From Clostridia bacterium 41_269 (GTDB taxonomy: Bacteria > Bacillota > DTU086), in the NCBI GenBank assembly GCA_001508005.1, contig LGEZ01000004.1, forward strand, positions 31,787-95,786: a stretch of DNA of 64,000 bases, read 5' to 3'. Below, in pieces: positions 9,507 through 18,116 of this stretch. The position numbers were made by a program, and so were the translations under genes. The notes below the pieces were generated by a model. It did not search any database, was not told the origin of the DNA, and saw only the letters and a program-made list of their open reading frames with translations. Every line of letters starts with the position of its first letter. Within the stretch, counting starts at the first letter, position 1.

Positions 9507-9535
9507 TTGACGGAATTAAAAATTTAATATATACT
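9507..9535 (+). promoter_or_regulatory. sigma-A-type promoter of the first tRNA group
   Basis: TTGACG and TATACT separated by exactly 17 bases, ending about 25 bases before tRNA-Gly. This is close to the vegetative consensus. A second possible box (TATAAT at 9491, 17 bases after TTGTGC) lies just upstream. Confidence 0.75.
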
Positions 9536-9559
9536 TAGTCACTGCTGGTGGTTAAATGT

Positions 9560-9633
9560 GCGGGTGTAGCTCAGTGGTAGAGCCCTGGCCTTCCAAGCCA
9601 GTCGCGTGGGTTCGATTCCCATCACCCGCTCCA
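9560..9633 (+). tRNA. tRNA-Gly (anticodon TCC)
   Basis: A complete cloverleaf: acceptor stem GCGGGTG pairs with CACCCGC, the D arm is TAGCTCAGTGGTAGAG, the anticodon loop is CTTCCAA and the T arm contains GGTTCGATTCC. The 3' CCA is encoded in the DNA. It is the first gene of a promoter-led pair with tRNA-Arg. Confidence 0.97.
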
Positions 9634-9659
9634 TTGTTTTATTATGATGGTTTTTACAA

Positions 9660-9736
9660 GCGCCTGTAGCTCAGCTGGACAGAGCAACGGACTTCTAATC
9701 CGTGGGTCGCAGGTTCGAATCCTGCCAGGCGTACCA
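9660..9736 (+). tRNA. tRNA-Arg (anticodon TCT)
   Basis: Acceptor stem GCGCCTG pairs with CAGGCGT (first pair G-T), the anticodon loop is CTTCTAA and the T arm is GCAGGTTCGAATCCTGC. CCA is encoded. It reads AGA/AGG codons, which are common in this AT-rich genome. It is followed by a hairpin that may end the first tRNA transcript. Confidence 0.97.
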
Positions 9737-9764
9737 GGTTTTAATATTATTGAATTTTTAGCGG

Positions 9765-9806
9765 ATTACCCCCTCAAAAGAATCTGTTGTCTAGGGAGGG
9801 GGTAAT
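9765..9806 (+). terminator. perfect 11-bp hairpin after tRNA-Arg
   Basis: ATTACCCCCTC and GAGGGGGTAAT form a perfect 11-bp stem with a 20-nt loop, followed by TTTC. The loop is long and the T tract is weak, so termination is likely but not certain. The 240 bases from here to tRNA-His contain no gene that I can support, only the next promoter. Confidence 0.55.
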
Positions 9807-10003
9807 TTTCATATTTATGGATGTTATGGAATTAATTTATTTTATTTTAAAAAAGGTTTGCATATTTACTTATGGTTAGGTACAATATAAACCGTGAATG
9901 TTTTAAAGAATATAAAAACACAGCTTTTGGTAATAGGTGGGGAAATACTTAAAAAATTTTTTGCTAAGCAATATAAAAAATAAAAATAGATAACCAAGGG
10001 TGC

Positions 10004-10032
10004 TTGACAAAAAACCCATATCTCTGTTATAT
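10004..10032 (+). promoter_or_regulatory. sigma-A-type promoter of the second tRNA group
   Basis: TTGACA and TTATAT with a 17-base spacer. The -10 element ends 14 bases before tRNA-His, so transcription would begin a few bases before the mature tRNA. It probably drives the His-Gln-Lys-Leu group. Confidence 0.8.
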
Positions 10033-10046
10033 TATTTCTGCGCTGT

Positions 10047-10124
10047 GGTGGATGTAGCTCAGTTGGTCAGAGCACCAGATTGTGGCTCTGGGGGTCGTGG
10101 GTTCGAGTCCCATCATCCACCCCA
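10047..10124 (+). tRNA. tRNA-His (anticodon GTG)
   Basis: Acceptor stem GTGGATG pairs with CATCCAC, and the extra G at position -1 that marks bacterial tRNA-His faces the discriminator C. The anticodon loop is TTGTGGC. CCA is encoded. It is the first gene of a four-tRNA group. Confidence 0.96.
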
Positions 10125-10157
10125 AATAGAAGCTAAATTTTTTATTGCTCTGTTTAT

Positions 10158-10232
10158 TGGGGCGTAGCCAAGCGGTAAGGCAGCGGGCTTTGGACCCGCG
10201 ATGCGCAGGTTCGAATCCTGCCGCCCCAGCCA
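10158..10232 (+). tRNA. tRNA-Gln (anticodon TTG)
   Basis: Acceptor stem TGGGGCG pairs with CGCCCCA, the anticodon loop is CTTTGGA and the T arm is GCAGGTTCGAATCCTGC. CCA is encoded. It lies 33 bases after tRNA-His in the same orientation. Confidence 0.96.
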
Positions 10233-10259
10233 TAATGGGAAAAGGAAGGAACGTTATGT

Positions 10260-10335
10260 GGGCCATTAGCTCAGTTGGTAGAGCACCGGACTTTTAATCC
10301 GGGTGTCGGAGGTTCGATCCCTCCATGGCTCACCA
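10260..10335 (+). tRNA. tRNA-Lys (anticodon TTT)
   Basis: Acceptor stem GGGCCAT pairs with ATGGCTC (one G-T pair), the anticodon loop is CTTTTAA and the T arm contains GGTTCGATCCCTCC. CCA is encoded. Confidence 0.96.
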
Positions 10336-10362
10336 TATTATTTTTTAAATGATTTTCTTTTT

Positions 10363-10448
10363 GCGGGAGTGGCGGAATTGGCAGACGCGCTAGACTTAGG
10401 ATCTAGTGAGCAGTGCTCGTGGGGGTTCAAATCCCTTCTCCCGCACCA
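10363..10448 (+). tRNA. tRNA-Leu (anticodon TAG)
   Basis: A class II tRNA of 86 bases with a long variable arm (GAGCAGTGCTC). Acceptor stem GCGGGAG pairs with CTCCCGC, and the anticodon loop is CTTAGGA. CCA is encoded. It is the last tRNA of the cluster. Confidence 0.96.
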
Positions 10449-10502
10449 TTTATTATCATTATTTTTGTTTTTTATGGCATATTTATTGAGGTACTTTTTT
10501 AA

Positions 10503-10541
10503 CCTCGGCAAAAGGGTTTTTCCCGCTGCCGAGGTGTTATT
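10503..10541 (+). terminator. hairpin after the tRNA cluster
   Basis: CCTCGGCA and TGCCGAGG form an 8-bp stem around an inner AAAGGG/CCC helix, followed by TGTTATTCTATTT. It is placed correctly to end the tRNA transcript. The T tract is interrupted, so efficiency is uncertain. Confidence 0.55.
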
Positions 10542-10702
10542 CTATTTGGTTAAAAAATGTTTATGGTTTAGGGAAGTTTTATCAACCATTAAATGTAGCT
10601 AGGTTTGCTGATATGTGGTACACTAAGCAGGTGTATAAAAAATATTATTTTTAAATTTTAAAAATGGCACCGTTAGTTGTAAATTAAGAAGGGGGAGCAT
10701 AA

Positions 10703-12007
10703 ATGAAAGCTGAAGTGGAAAAGATAGAAAACAATTGGGTTAATCTTAAAATTGAAGTAGAGGCCGAAAAAGTCAATCAAGCTCTTGATAGGGCTTATCG
10801 TAAATTAGTCAAAGAGGTAAGCATTCCTGGATTTAGAAAGGGAAAGGCTCCAAGGAAGATACTGGAGAACTTTTTGGGAACGGAGCCTTTATATGAGGAA
10901 GCTCTGGATTTCATTATGCAGGAAATTTATACTGAGGCTGTGGAGCAGGCAAAAATTCAACCCATTGATGCTCCTCAAGTAGCTGTGGAGCAGTTTGAAG
11001 AAGATAAGCCTTTAATTTTAAATATTAAAGTAGAAGTTAAACCAGAAATTAAGCTTGGTGAATATAAAGGAATAAAGATAAAAAAACCAGTGGTTGAGGT
11101 GAAGGAAGAAGAAGTTCAGGAATATCTTGAAAAGCTTCAGAAACGCCATGCCAGAATAAAAACAGTTGTCGATGGAACCGTTGAACAGGGTGATATTGCC
11201 ATTATTGATTATAAAGGATTTATAGATGGACAGACTTTTGCTGGAGGCATAGCAAGTAATGTTTCCATTGAAGTGGGCTCCGGCCGTTTTATTGAGGGAT
11301 TTGAGGAGCAGTTGGTGGGAGCCAAAGTAGGAGAAACTCGAGAGGTAAAGGTTACCTTCCCTGAAGATTATCGAGATAAAAACTTAGCAGGAAAAGAAGC
11401 TGTTTTTAATGTTACAATTAAAGAAATAAAACGCAAAGAACTTCTGCCTTTGGATGATGAATTTGCAAAGGATGTAAGCCAATTTAATACTTTAGAAGAA
11501 TTGAAAGAGGATATAAGGAATAAGCTAAAGGAAGAAAAGGAGAAAAAAGTCCGTCAAGAAATAAGGGATGAAGTTATAAAGAAAGTTGTTGAAAATGCTG
11601 AGTTAGAAGTTCCTGAAACTCTTATAAAACGCCGCATTGATGCTCATATTAAGAGGTTGGATGAGAGATTGAAAATGCAGGGGTATTCTTTAGAGGAGTA
11701 CTGTGAAGCTGCAGAAACTACAGAAGAGGAACTTAGGGAGAAGTATAGGGAACAGGCAATTGAAAGTGTTAAAACAGATTTAGTATTGGAAGAAATTGCA
11801 CAGAGGGAAAATATAAAAGTATCTGAGGATGAAATTTTTGAAGAAATCCAAAATTTAGCTAAAGATTATAATGAAAGTGTAGAAAATGTTCAGAAACACT
11901 TGAGATTAAAGGATAACCTGCAGGCATTAACCTATGGGCTGCTTATAGATAAAACCATCAAGTTTTTGGTTGATCACAGCAGCCCGGTGGAAAGCAGTAA
12001 TGAGTGA
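10703..12007 (+). CDS. tig: trigger factor (ribosome-bound chaperone, PPIase)
   Basis: A 434-residue trigger factor with all three parts. The N-terminal ribosome-binding domain carries the signature IPGFRKGKAPRKILE (about residues 34-48). A central FKBP-type prolyl isomerase domain spans about residues 150-245 (GDIAIIDYKGFIDGQTFAGG, FIEGFEEQLVGAKVGETREV). A helical, acidic C-terminal chaperone domain follows. It shields nascent chains at the ribosome exit. It precedes clpP and clpX by short gaps, the classical tig-clpP-clpX order. A GGGGGAG ribosome site lies 7 bases before the ATG. Confidence 0.97.
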   Translation: MKAEVEKIENNWVNLKIEVEAEKVNQALDRAYRKLVKEVSIPGFRKGKAPRKILENFLGTEPLYEEALDFIMQEIYTEAVEQAKIQPIDAPQVAVEQFEEDKPLILNIKVEVKPEIKLGEYKGIKIKKPVVEVKEEEVQEYLEKLQKRHARIKTVVDGTVEQGDIAIIDYKGFIDGQTFAGGIASNVSIEVGSGRFIEGFEEQLVGAKVGETREVKVTFPEDYRDKNLAGKEAVFNVTIKEIKRKELLPLDDEFAKDVSQFNTLEELKEDIRNKLKEEKEKKVRQEIRDEVIKKVVENAELEVPETLIKRRIDAHIKRLDERLKMQGYSLEEYCEAAETTEEELREKYREQAIESVKTDLVLEEIAQRENIKVSEDEIFEEIQNLAKDYNESVENVQKHLRLKDNLQALTYGLLIDKTIKFLVDHSSPVESSNE

Positions 12008-12050
12008 TCTTTAATTTTTTAACTTTTTTATTGAGTGAGGTGAAATGAAT

Positions 12051-12650
12051 ATGTCAATTTTAGTTCCAATGGTTGTTGAACAAACTAACCGTGGAGAGCG
12101 GGCCTTTGATATTTATTCTCGTTTGCTTAAAGATAGAATAGTATTTATAGGAGGACCCATTGACGATAATGTTGCAAATCTTGTGACAGCACAGCTGCTT
12201 TTCTTAGAAGCAGAGGATCCTGAAAAAGATATACACCTTTATATCAACAGCCCTGGGGGCTCCATAACTGCGGGAATGGCTATATATGATACTATGCAGT
12301 ACATAAAACCAGACGTTTCAACCATATGTTTTGGGCTTGCAGCAAGCATGGGTGCATTCCTTTTAGCCGCAGGAGCTAAAGGAAAGCGCTACGCACTGCC
12401 CAACAGCGAAATAATGATTCATCAACCCATGGGTGGAGCCCAAGGTCAGGCTGTGGATATTGAAATACATACCAAAAGGCTTCTAAGAGTTAAGAAAAAC
12501 CTCAACAGAATTCTTGCAGAAATTACTGGTAAAACTTTAGAGGAAATAGAAAGAGATACTGATAGGGATTATTTTATGTCAGCAGAGGAGGCAAAGGAAT
12601 ATGGTTTAATTGATAAAGTGATTTCTTCGAGGGAATTACCTCCTAAATAG
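12051..12650 (+). CDS. clpP: ATP-dependent Clp protease proteolytic subunit
   Basis: About 199 residues, normal for ClpP. The catalytic serine is in [14 protein letters not shown], the histidine in IMIHQPMGG and the aspartate in the [11 protein letters not shown] region. [19 protein letters not shown] is also characteristic. It forms the tetradecameric proteolytic barrel served by ClpX, encoded next. A GTGAGGTG site is spaced 8 bases from ATG 12051; the track's ATG at 12045 is too close to it. No CtsR or CIRCE operator is apparent in the short gap after tig. Confidence 0.97.
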   Translation: MSILVPMVVEQTNRGERAFDIYSRLLKDRIVFIGGPIDDNVANLVTAQLLFLEAEDPEKDIHLYINSPGGSITAGMAIYDTMQYIKPDVSTICFGLAASMGAFLLAAGAKGKRYALPNSEIMIHQPMGGAQGQAVDIEIHTKRLLRVKKNLNRILAEITGKTLEEIERDTDRDYFMSAEEAKEYGLIDKVISSRELPPK

Positions 12651-12666
12651 TTGAATGTGAGGTGGA

Positions 12667-13926
12667 ATGATGTATAAATACACAGATGATAAGGGGCAGC
12701 TGAAATGCTCCTTCTGTGGAAAAATGCAGGATCAAGTAAGAAAACTTGTTGCTGGCCCAGGTGTGTACATTTGTGATGAATGTATTGAGCTCTGTAATGA
12801 AATATTAGAAGAGGAGCTCAACGATGATTTTGGACAGGAAATAGGTGATATTCCTAAGCCTTCTGAGATTAAAGAAATTCTTGACCAATATGTTATTGGG
12901 CAGGAAAGAGCAAAAAAAGCACTGTCTGTCGCTGTTTATAACCATTATAAGAGAATAAATTTAGGCCTCAAAATTGAGGACGTTGAGCTTCAGAAAAGCA
13001 ATATAATTATGCTGGGCCCCACAGGAAGCGGTAAAACGCTTCTTGCCCAGACCTTAGCAAAAATTTTGAATGTTCCTTTTGCCATAGCAGATGCCACTTC
13101 ATTAACTGAAGCAGGTTATGTAGGTGAGGATGTTGAAAACATACTGCTCAAACTGATCCAAGCTGCAGATTATGATGTGGAAAAAGCGGAAAAGGGGATT
13201 ATATATATTGATGAAATCGATAAGATTGCAAGGAAATCCGAAAATCCCTCAATAACCCGAGATGTTTCCGGAGAAGGGGTTCAGCAGGCGCTGCTGAAGA
13301 TTCTTGAAGGTACCATTGCCAGTGTTCCTCCTCAAGGAGGACGAAAGCATCCCCATCAGGAATTCATACAGCTTGACACAACAAATATATTGTTTATCTG
13401 TGGCGGTGCCTTTGACGGAATTGATAAGATAATTCAGAACCGCATTGGTAAGAAAGGAATTGGATTTGAAGCTGATATACGAACCAAAAAAGAGACGCAA
13501 ATTGGCAATGTATTAAAACACATTCTGCCCGTTGATCTTCTTAAATACGGGCTGATACCTGAATTTGTGGGTCGTGTTCCCATAATTGTTACCCTTGATG
13601 CCCTAGATGAAGAAGCTTTAGTTAGGATATTGACTGAACCTAAAAACGCTTTGGTTAAGCAGTATCAAAAGCTTTTCGAAATGGACGGTGTGGAGCTGGA
13701 ATTTGAAAGGGAAGCTCTAATAACCGTTGCTAAGGAAGCTATTAAGAGGGATACTGGTGCAAGGGGATTAAAAGCAATTCTTGAGGATATAATGCTTGAT
13801 GTGATGTATGAGATTCCTTCGAGAAAAGATGTGGCAAAGTGCATAATAACAGAGGATGTCATTAAAAAGAAAAAAGCTCCTATACTCATACTCAAAGACA
13901 GCGGCAAAAAAATGGAAACAGCATAA
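12667..13926 (+). CDS. clpX: ATP-dependent Clp protease ATP-binding subunit
   Basis: A 419-residue ClpX. The N-terminal zinc-binding domain has four cysteines (CSFCGKM and [10 protein letters not shown]). The AAA+ core has Walker [13 protein letters not shown], Walker [10 protein letters not shown], pore-loop GYVGEDVEN and sensor motif [13 protein letters not shown]. It unfolds substrates and feeds them to ClpP. The gap after clpP is 16 bases, so the two are co-transcribed. Two consecutive ATG codons at 12667 and 12670 are possible starts. A strong terminator follows 12 bases after the stop. Confidence 0.97.
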   Translation: MMYKYTDDKGQLKCSFCGKMQDQVRKLVAGPGVYICDECIELCNEILEEELNDDFGQEIGDIPKPSEIKEILDQYVIGQERAKKALSVAVYNHYKRINLGLKIEDVELQKSNIIMLGPTGSGKTLLAQTLAKILNVPFAIADATSLTEAGYVGEDVENILLKLIQAADYDVEKAEKGIIYIDEIDKIARKSENPSITRDVSGEGVQQALLKILEGTIASVPPQGGRKHPHQEFIQLDTTNILFICGGAFDGIDKIIQNRIGKKGIGFEADIRTKKETQIGNVLKHILPVDLLKYGLIPEFVGRVPIIVTLDALDEEALVRILTEPKNALVKQYQKLFEMDGVELEFEREALITVAKEAIKRDTGARGLKAILEDIMLDVMYEIPSRKDVAKCIITEDVIKKKKAPILILKDSGKKMETA

Positions 13927-13938
13927 TTAAAAAAATTT

Positions 13939-13970
13939 AAGGAGCAGCGGGAAACTGCTGCTCCTTTTTA
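13939..13970 (+). terminator. terminator after clpX
   Basis: AAGGAGCAGC and GCTGCTCCTT form a perfect 10-bp stem with an 8-nt loop, followed directly by a T run. It is a clear intrinsic terminator for tig-clpP-clpX. Confidence 0.9.
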
Positions 13971-13989
13971 CGGTATACAGAAATTTTTT

Positions 13990-14229
13990 TCAGCTTTTTG
14001 CATGTTTAAGGGTTTTTCCATCGGGAAGAAGATAATCTGGTGCCTGCTGTCCTTTCATACGATATTGATATCTTACACAGCTTTGGTAGTCTTTTAAACA
14101 GTATCTGTTTATGTAAATATTTTTTAACAATTCTGTCTTAATTTTTTAACAATTCTGTCTTAAACTTGTTATAAATTTATAAATAGGGCAAATGTTATGA
14201 TATTGGCATTTATCTTGAATATCCTTCAT
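13990..14229 (-). pseudogene. disrupted small cysteine-rich protein gene
   Basis: Missing from the ORF track. Reading the minus strand from ATG 14229 (ribosome site GGGGGG 7 bases before) gives 80 codons to the TGA at 13990, broken by one in-frame TAA at codon 28. The first part has DKCQYHNICPIYK and the second RYCLKDYQSCVRYQYRMKG then APDYLLPDGK. The order Cys, Cys-Pro, Tyr-Cys, Cys-x-Arg-Tyr and a Pro-x-x-Leu-x-Pro end matches a widespread family of about 60-75-residue Cys-rich proteins of unknown function. An exact 22-bp tandem duplication covers the break. A consensus promoter lies upstream. Family assignment is from memory of the pattern, not a search. Confidence 0.7.
14119..14162. repeat. 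exact 22-bp tandem duplication
   Basis: ATTTTTTAACAATTCTGTCTTA occurs twice head to tail without mismatch. It lies inside the disrupted minus-strand gene and contains the premature TAA (minus strand). The identity suggests a recent replication-slippage event. Confidence 0.9.
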
Positions 14230-14274
14230 TTAAAACCCCCCATCATATATTTTACATATGTCCATTTTTTGGCT

Positions 14275-14305
14275 ATTATAATATCATAATGAGATTCACT
14301 GTCAA
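14275..14305 (-). promoter_or_regulatory. promoter of the disrupted Cys-rich gene
   Basis: On the minus strand TTGACA is followed by TATTAT after 16 bases, or by TATAAT after 19. It stands about 45 bases before the ATG at 14229. The 100 bases between here and metK hold no clear riboswitch; an S-box consensus is not seen. Confidence 0.6.
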
Positions 14306-14413
14306 TTTAGCTTTTTTAATAATTTTTAGTTTTTGGTAGTTTTGGTATTATAAAATACGTCATTAGCTGTTTAGGATATTTGGCTTAAATTAAATGGACA
14401 GGGAGTGATTCTG

Positions 14414-15598
14414 TTGGGTAAAAATGTATTTACTTCGGAATCAGTAACGGAAGGGCATCCGGATAAAATGGCAGATCAGATATCTGATGCTATCCTGGAT
14501 GCAATACTTGCTAAAGATCCCCTAGCCAGGGTTGCTTGTGAAACCATGGTTACTACGGGATTAGTTATTGTTACAGGTCAAATAACTACAGACTGCTATG
14601 TGGATATCCCAAACATAATAAGAAGGACTGTTTGTGAAATAGGTTATACCCGTGCAAAATATGGTTTTGATTGTGAGACTTGTGGTGTAATTACTTCCAT
14701 TGATGAGCAGTCACCTGATATTTCTATGGGAGTAAATAAAGCTTTGGAAGCCCGTACTGGAGAAATGGAGGATGATGAAATTGAGGCGTGGGGAGCAGGG
14801 GATCAGGGAATGATGTTTGGTTACGCAACAAACGAAACTCCAGAATACATGCCTGCACCCATAGTTTTTGCCCATAAAATTGTAAAGAGGCTTGCGGAGG
14901 CCCGAAAAACAAAAGAAATTCCCTATCTACGTCCTGATGGGAAGTCTCAGGTTACAGTGGAATATGAGGGAGACAAGCCGAAGCGAATTGATACAGTTGT
15001 TGTTTCTGCTCAGCACAGTCCCGATGTGGATTTAAAAACCATTGAAGAAGATATAATTGAAAAAGTTGTTAAAAAAGCTCTTCCGCAGGAATATCTTGAT
15101 GAAAATACAAGGTACTTAATTAATCCCACAGGCAGATTTGTTATTGGAGGCCCTCAGGCAGATACAGGATTGACAGGCAGAAAGATTATTGTTGATACTT
15201 ATGGAAGTATGGGTAGACATGGTGGGGGATGCTTTTCTGGTAAAGATCCTACAAAAGTTGATAGATCTGGAGCTTATGCAGCACGCTATGTAGCAAAAAA
15301 TATTGTAGCTGCCGGTCTTGCGGACAAATGCGAAATTCAAATTGCTTATGCCATAGGAGTTGCTAAACCTGTTTCCATAGCTGTACATACTTTTGGAACT
15401 GAAAAGGTTCCCAAAGAGCGAATAATTGAATTGGTAAAGAAGCATGTGGATCTGCGTCCTGCAGCGATAATCCGAAAGTTTGACCTATTAAGACCCATTT
15501 ATAAGCAGGTTGCTGCCTATGGTCATTTTGGAAGACCAGATTTAGATCTGCCTTGGGAAAAAACTGATCTTGCAGAAATATTTAAGGCTGAAATATAA
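14414..15598 (+). CDS. metK: S-adenosylmethionine synthetase
   Basis: About 394 residues, the normal size for MetK, which makes SAM from methionine and ATP. Signatures are [13 protein letters not shown] (ATP site), [12 protein letters not shown] (the GAGDQG hexapeptide) and [19 protein letters not shown] (P-loop-like phosphate site). The track starts at GTG 14405, but that codon is within the AGGGAG ribosome site; TTG 14414 with 8-base spacing gives the standard start [11 protein letters not shown] strong intrinsic terminator follows, so it is probably transcribed alone. Confidence 0.97.
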   Translation: MGKNVFTSESVTEGHPDKMADQISDAILDAILAKDPLARVACETMVTTGLVIVTGQITTDCYVDIPNIIRRTVCEIGYTRAKYGFDCETCGVITSIDEQSPDISMGVNKALEARTGEMEDDEIEAWGAGDQGMMFGYATNETPEYMPAPIVFAHKIVKRLAEARKTKEIPYLRPDGKSQVTVEYEGDKPKRIDTVVVSAQHSPDVDLKTIEEDIIEKVVKKALPQEYLDENTRYLINPTGRFVIGGPQADTGLTGRKIIVDTYGSMGRHGGGCFSGKDPTKVDRSGAYAARYVAKNIVAAGLADKCEIQIAYAIGVAKPVSIAVHTFGTEKVPKERIIELVKKHVDLRPAAIIRKFDLLRPIYKQVAAYGHFGRPDLDLPWEKTDLAEIFKAEI

Positions 15599-15616
15599 GG
15601 ATTAATAAGAATATTG

Positions 15617-15646
15617 AAAAGTCCTGTACTGCACAGGACTTTTTTA
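15617..15646 (+). terminator. terminator after metK
   Basis: AGTCCTGT and ACAGGACT form an 8-bp stem, extendable by flanking A-T pairs, with a 5-nt loop and a following TTTTTT run. Confidence 0.9.
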
Positions 15647-15761
15647 TTTTAGATCAGCTGAGTATAATGAGCAAAGATCGGATAGAAAGCAGATGTTGGG
15701 CAATAATAGTAAAGGAGAGTAAAAAAAGCATCGGATGTGCAAAAGGAGGAAGCTTGGGGTT

Positions 15762-17441
15762 GTGAGTGAGCTGACCATTGGCATATCAGGTCTTCTCAAT
15801 TTTATTCAGATATTTTTCGCTGTGGTGATCGGTTTATATTTTTGGAATCTCCTGCGGAGTCAGCAGAATAATAAAGCTGTTATTGAACGGGAATCAAAAA
15901 AAGAGATGGAAAAGCTTCAAAAAATGCGGAATATAAGATTAACCGAACCCCTTTCTGAAAGGACCCGTCCCACAACCTTTAAAGAAATTGTAGGCCAGGA
16001 AGAGGGTCTTAAAGCTTTAAGAGCTGCGTTGTGCAGCTCCAACCCTCAGCATGTAATAATATATGGCCCTCCAGGAGTTGGGAAAACTGCAGCAGCCCGA
16101 CTTGTTTTGGAAGAAGCAAAAGCAAATCCCAAATCTCCTTTCAATAAAAATTCCAAATTTGTTGAAGTGGACGGCACAACTGCACGGTTTGATGAAAGGG
16201 GCATAGCGGATCCCTTAATAGGATCAGTTCATGATCCTATTTATCAAGGTGCTGGTGCAATGGGCATAGTTGGAATACCCCAGCCTAAACCCGGTGCTGT
16301 TACTAAAGCCCATGGGGGTATTCTTTTTATTGATGAAATAGGAGAGCTTCATATGACTCAAATAAACAAGCTTTTAAAAGTCTTGGAGGACCGTAAAGTT
16401 ATGCTGGAAAGTGCTTATTACAGCTCTGAAGATACCAATATTCCCAGCTACATACATGATATTTTTCAGAAAGGCCTGCCTGCAGATTTTCGGTTGGTGG
16501 CTGCAACAACAAGAATGCCCCATGAGATACCTGAAGCAGTTCGCTCCCGCTGCGTAGAGATTTTTTTTAGAGAGCTTACTCCTGATGAAATAGGTATTAT
16601 TGCTTCCAATGCTGCAGAAAAAATTAATTTTGAATTGAGCGGAGAAGCTTTAGAAACGATAAAGAAGTTTGCAAAAAACGGAAGAGAAGCGGTTAATATA
16701 GTTCAGATTGCTGCTTCTCTTGCTGATATAGAACTGCGTAAGAATATTGAAGCGTCGGATGTGGAATGGATCATTAATCACGGTCAATATTCACCAAGAA
16801 TAATAACGAAGGTTCCAAAACGGCCCCAAATTGGATATGCAAATGGTCTTGCTATGTATGGACCCAGCATGGGTGTTCTCCTTGAAGTAGAAGTAAGTGC
16901 TGTTTCTGCTTTTTACAAGAAAGGAATTATAAACATTACTGGGATAGTAGAAGAGGAGGAAATGGGTTTAGAAGGGAAGAAAATTCGAAGAAAAAGTATG
17001 GTTAAGAGTTCCTTAGAAAATGTGCTCACAGCTTTAAGAATCAATTTTAATATTGAGCCCAGGGATTATAATCTTCATGTAAATTTTCCTGGAGACATTC
17101 CCATTGATGGTCCTTCTGCAGGGGCAGCTGTAGCTGCTGCTGTGTACTCAGCGGTAAAAGGAATTCCAGTGGACAATACTGTGGCAATGACCGGGGAGGT
17201 TTCCATTAAGGGTTCTATTCTGCCTGTAGGAGGAATTGCAGCAAAAATTAATGCTGCTCGTAATGCAGGGGCAAAAAAAGTGCTGATCCCAAGGGATAAC
17301 TGGCAGCATCTATTCCAAAAGTTTAAGGACATAGATATAGTACCCATTGATAATGTAAAAAACTTGATAAAGGAAGCATTGATTTTTCCTGCAGATGCAT
17401 CTTTAAGTGCATTTGGTTTTGGAGAAAAAGCAGGGCTTTAA
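15762..17441 (+). CDS. lonB: ATP-dependent protease LonB, membrane-anchored type
   Basis: About 559 residues. An N-terminal membrane segment (FIQIFFAVVIGLYFWNLL) is followed by an AAA+ domain with Walker [14 protein letters not shown] and Walker B ILFIDEIGEL. The C-terminal Lon protease domain has the catalytic serine in DGPSAGAAVAAAV and the partner lysine in the GAKKVLIP region. LonB is known in Bacillus as a forespore protease. The track start at ATG 15735 lies before the AAAGGAGGA site at 15742, so GTG 15762 is preferred, though its spacing of 11 is long. Unlike the usual lonB-lonA pair, an FmdB-type gene separates it from lon. Confidence 0.94.
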   Translation: MSELTIGISGLLNFIQIFFAVVIGLYFWNLLRSQQNNKAVIERESKKEMEKLQKMRNIRLTEPLSERTRPTTFKEIVGQEEGLKALRAALCSSNPQHVIIYGPPGVGKTAAARLVLEEAKANPKSPFNKNSKFVEVDGTTARFDERGIADPLIGSVHDPIYQGAGAMGIVGIPQPKPGAVTKAHGGILFIDEIGELHMTQINKLLKVLEDRKVMLESAYYSSEDTNIPSYIHDIFQKGLPADFRLVAATTRMPHEIPEAVRSRCVEIFFRELTPDEIGIIASNAAEKINFELSGEALETIKKFAKNGREAVNIVQIAASLADIELRKNIEASDVEWIINHGQYSPRIITKVPKRPQIGYANGLAMYGPSMGVLLEVEVSAVSAFYKKGIINITGIVEEEEMGLEGKKIRRKSMVKSSLENVLTALRINFNIEPRDYNLHVNFPGDIPIDGPSAGAAVAAAVYSAVKGIPVDNTVAMTGEVSIKGSILPVGGIAAKINAARNAGAKKVLIPRDNWQHLFQKFKDIDIVPIDNVKNLIKEALIFPADASLSAFGFGEKAGL

Positions 17442-17536
17442 TAAGCTGATTTTTAAACTTGAAAGGTGGGTATTTCCTTAAAATTTTATTGAATTTTAAC
17501 AGCTTTGAAGACTTGAAGCAGTTGAGATAGCGTATA

Positions 17537-17565
17537 TTGACAAATGTGTCAAATTGAATTATATC
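17537..17565 (+). promoter_or_regulatory. promoter with palindromic -35 region before the FmdB-type gene
   Basis: TTGACA and TATATC with a 17-base spacer. The -35 box is half of the perfect inverted repeat TTGACA-AATG-TGTCAA (17537-17552), which could be an operator. It lies 74 bases before the zinc-ribbon gene. Confidence 0.6.
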
Positions 17566-17638
17566 TTTTAAGTGGTGTTTTTTTTATATTTTATAATATT
17601 TTATAGGGAATGTATAGAGATAGAGAGCTGGAGGTGGG

Positions 17639-17899
17639 ATGATGCCTAAATATGATTATAAGTGTGAAAACTGTGGAGTATTTGAAAAAGTTCAGCCTAT
17701 TACTGAAGAGGCATTAAGAACATGTCCGACCTGCGGCGGGAAGGTAACAAGACTTATAAGCAGTAATGTAAATGTGATTTTTAAAGGAAAAGGTTTCTAT
17801 AGAACGGAGTATAAGAGGCAGGAGCTTATGAATAAGATTAAAAAGCAGGAAGAAAAAACTCCAGGAACGGATAAGAAATCAGATAAGGCTGTGGGTTAA
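17639..17899 (+). CDS. FmdB-type zinc-ribbon protein
   Basis: An 86-residue protein. Residues 1-42 form the FmdB/CxxC_CXXC_SSSS zinc ribbon: [11 protein letters not shown] and [15 protein letters not shown] supply two CxxC pairs. A conserved [11 protein letters not shown] segment and a lysine-rich tail follow. Members are called putative regulatory proteins after FmdB of Methylophilus, but their molecular function is not established. It sits between lonB and lon with its own promoter and a terminator directly after it, so it forms a single-gene unit. GGAGGTGGG precedes two adjacent ATGs. Confidence 0.9.
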   Translation: MMPKYDYKCENCGVFEKVQPITEEALRTCPTCGGKVTRLISSNVNVIFKGKGFYRTEYKRQELMNKIKKQEEKTPGTDKKSDKAVG

Positions 17900-17937
17900 A
17901 ATCTTAAACTAATGAGATTATTTAGGGCTAAAAAGTG

Positions 17938-17961
17938 GGGTTTCCTTTGGGAAACCCTTTT
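17938..17961 (+). terminator. terminator after the FmdB-type gene
   Basis: GGGTTTCC and GGAAACCC form a perfect 8-bp stem with a 4-nt loop followed by TTTTAT. It separates the zinc-ribbon gene from lon. Confidence 0.85.
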
Positions 17962-18116
17962 ATAATTCCTTTTCAAGGGCTTTGTTTGCAATCTTGCTTC
18001 TTTTCTTGCACATGGGCTGCATAAATAATAGAATAAACCTTATAGGAGAACTAAGAATATATTTTCCTTAAGGGTAGAGAATAAAAATGTCTGTTTTTTA
18101 AAATGGGGGTGAAGGA

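Noticed and set aside
10027-10266. 79-residue minus-strand ORF with GFEPAHRGSK and GLEPTTPRATIW
   Set aside because: It is the antisense of tRNA-His and tRNA-Gln; such peptides are a well-known false annotation.
10303-10602. 99-residue ORF containing GVAELADALDLGSSE
   Set aside because: It reads through tRNA-Lys and tRNA-Leu and is a familiar spurious tRNA-derived protein.
14230-14413. SAM riboswitch before metK
   Set aside because: No S-box core or leader terminator is present; the space is filled by the promoter of the minus-strand gene.
12008-18116. CIRCE or CtsR operators at clp and lon genes
   Set aside because: No matching inverted or direct heptamer repeats were found upstream of clpP, clpX, lonB or lon.
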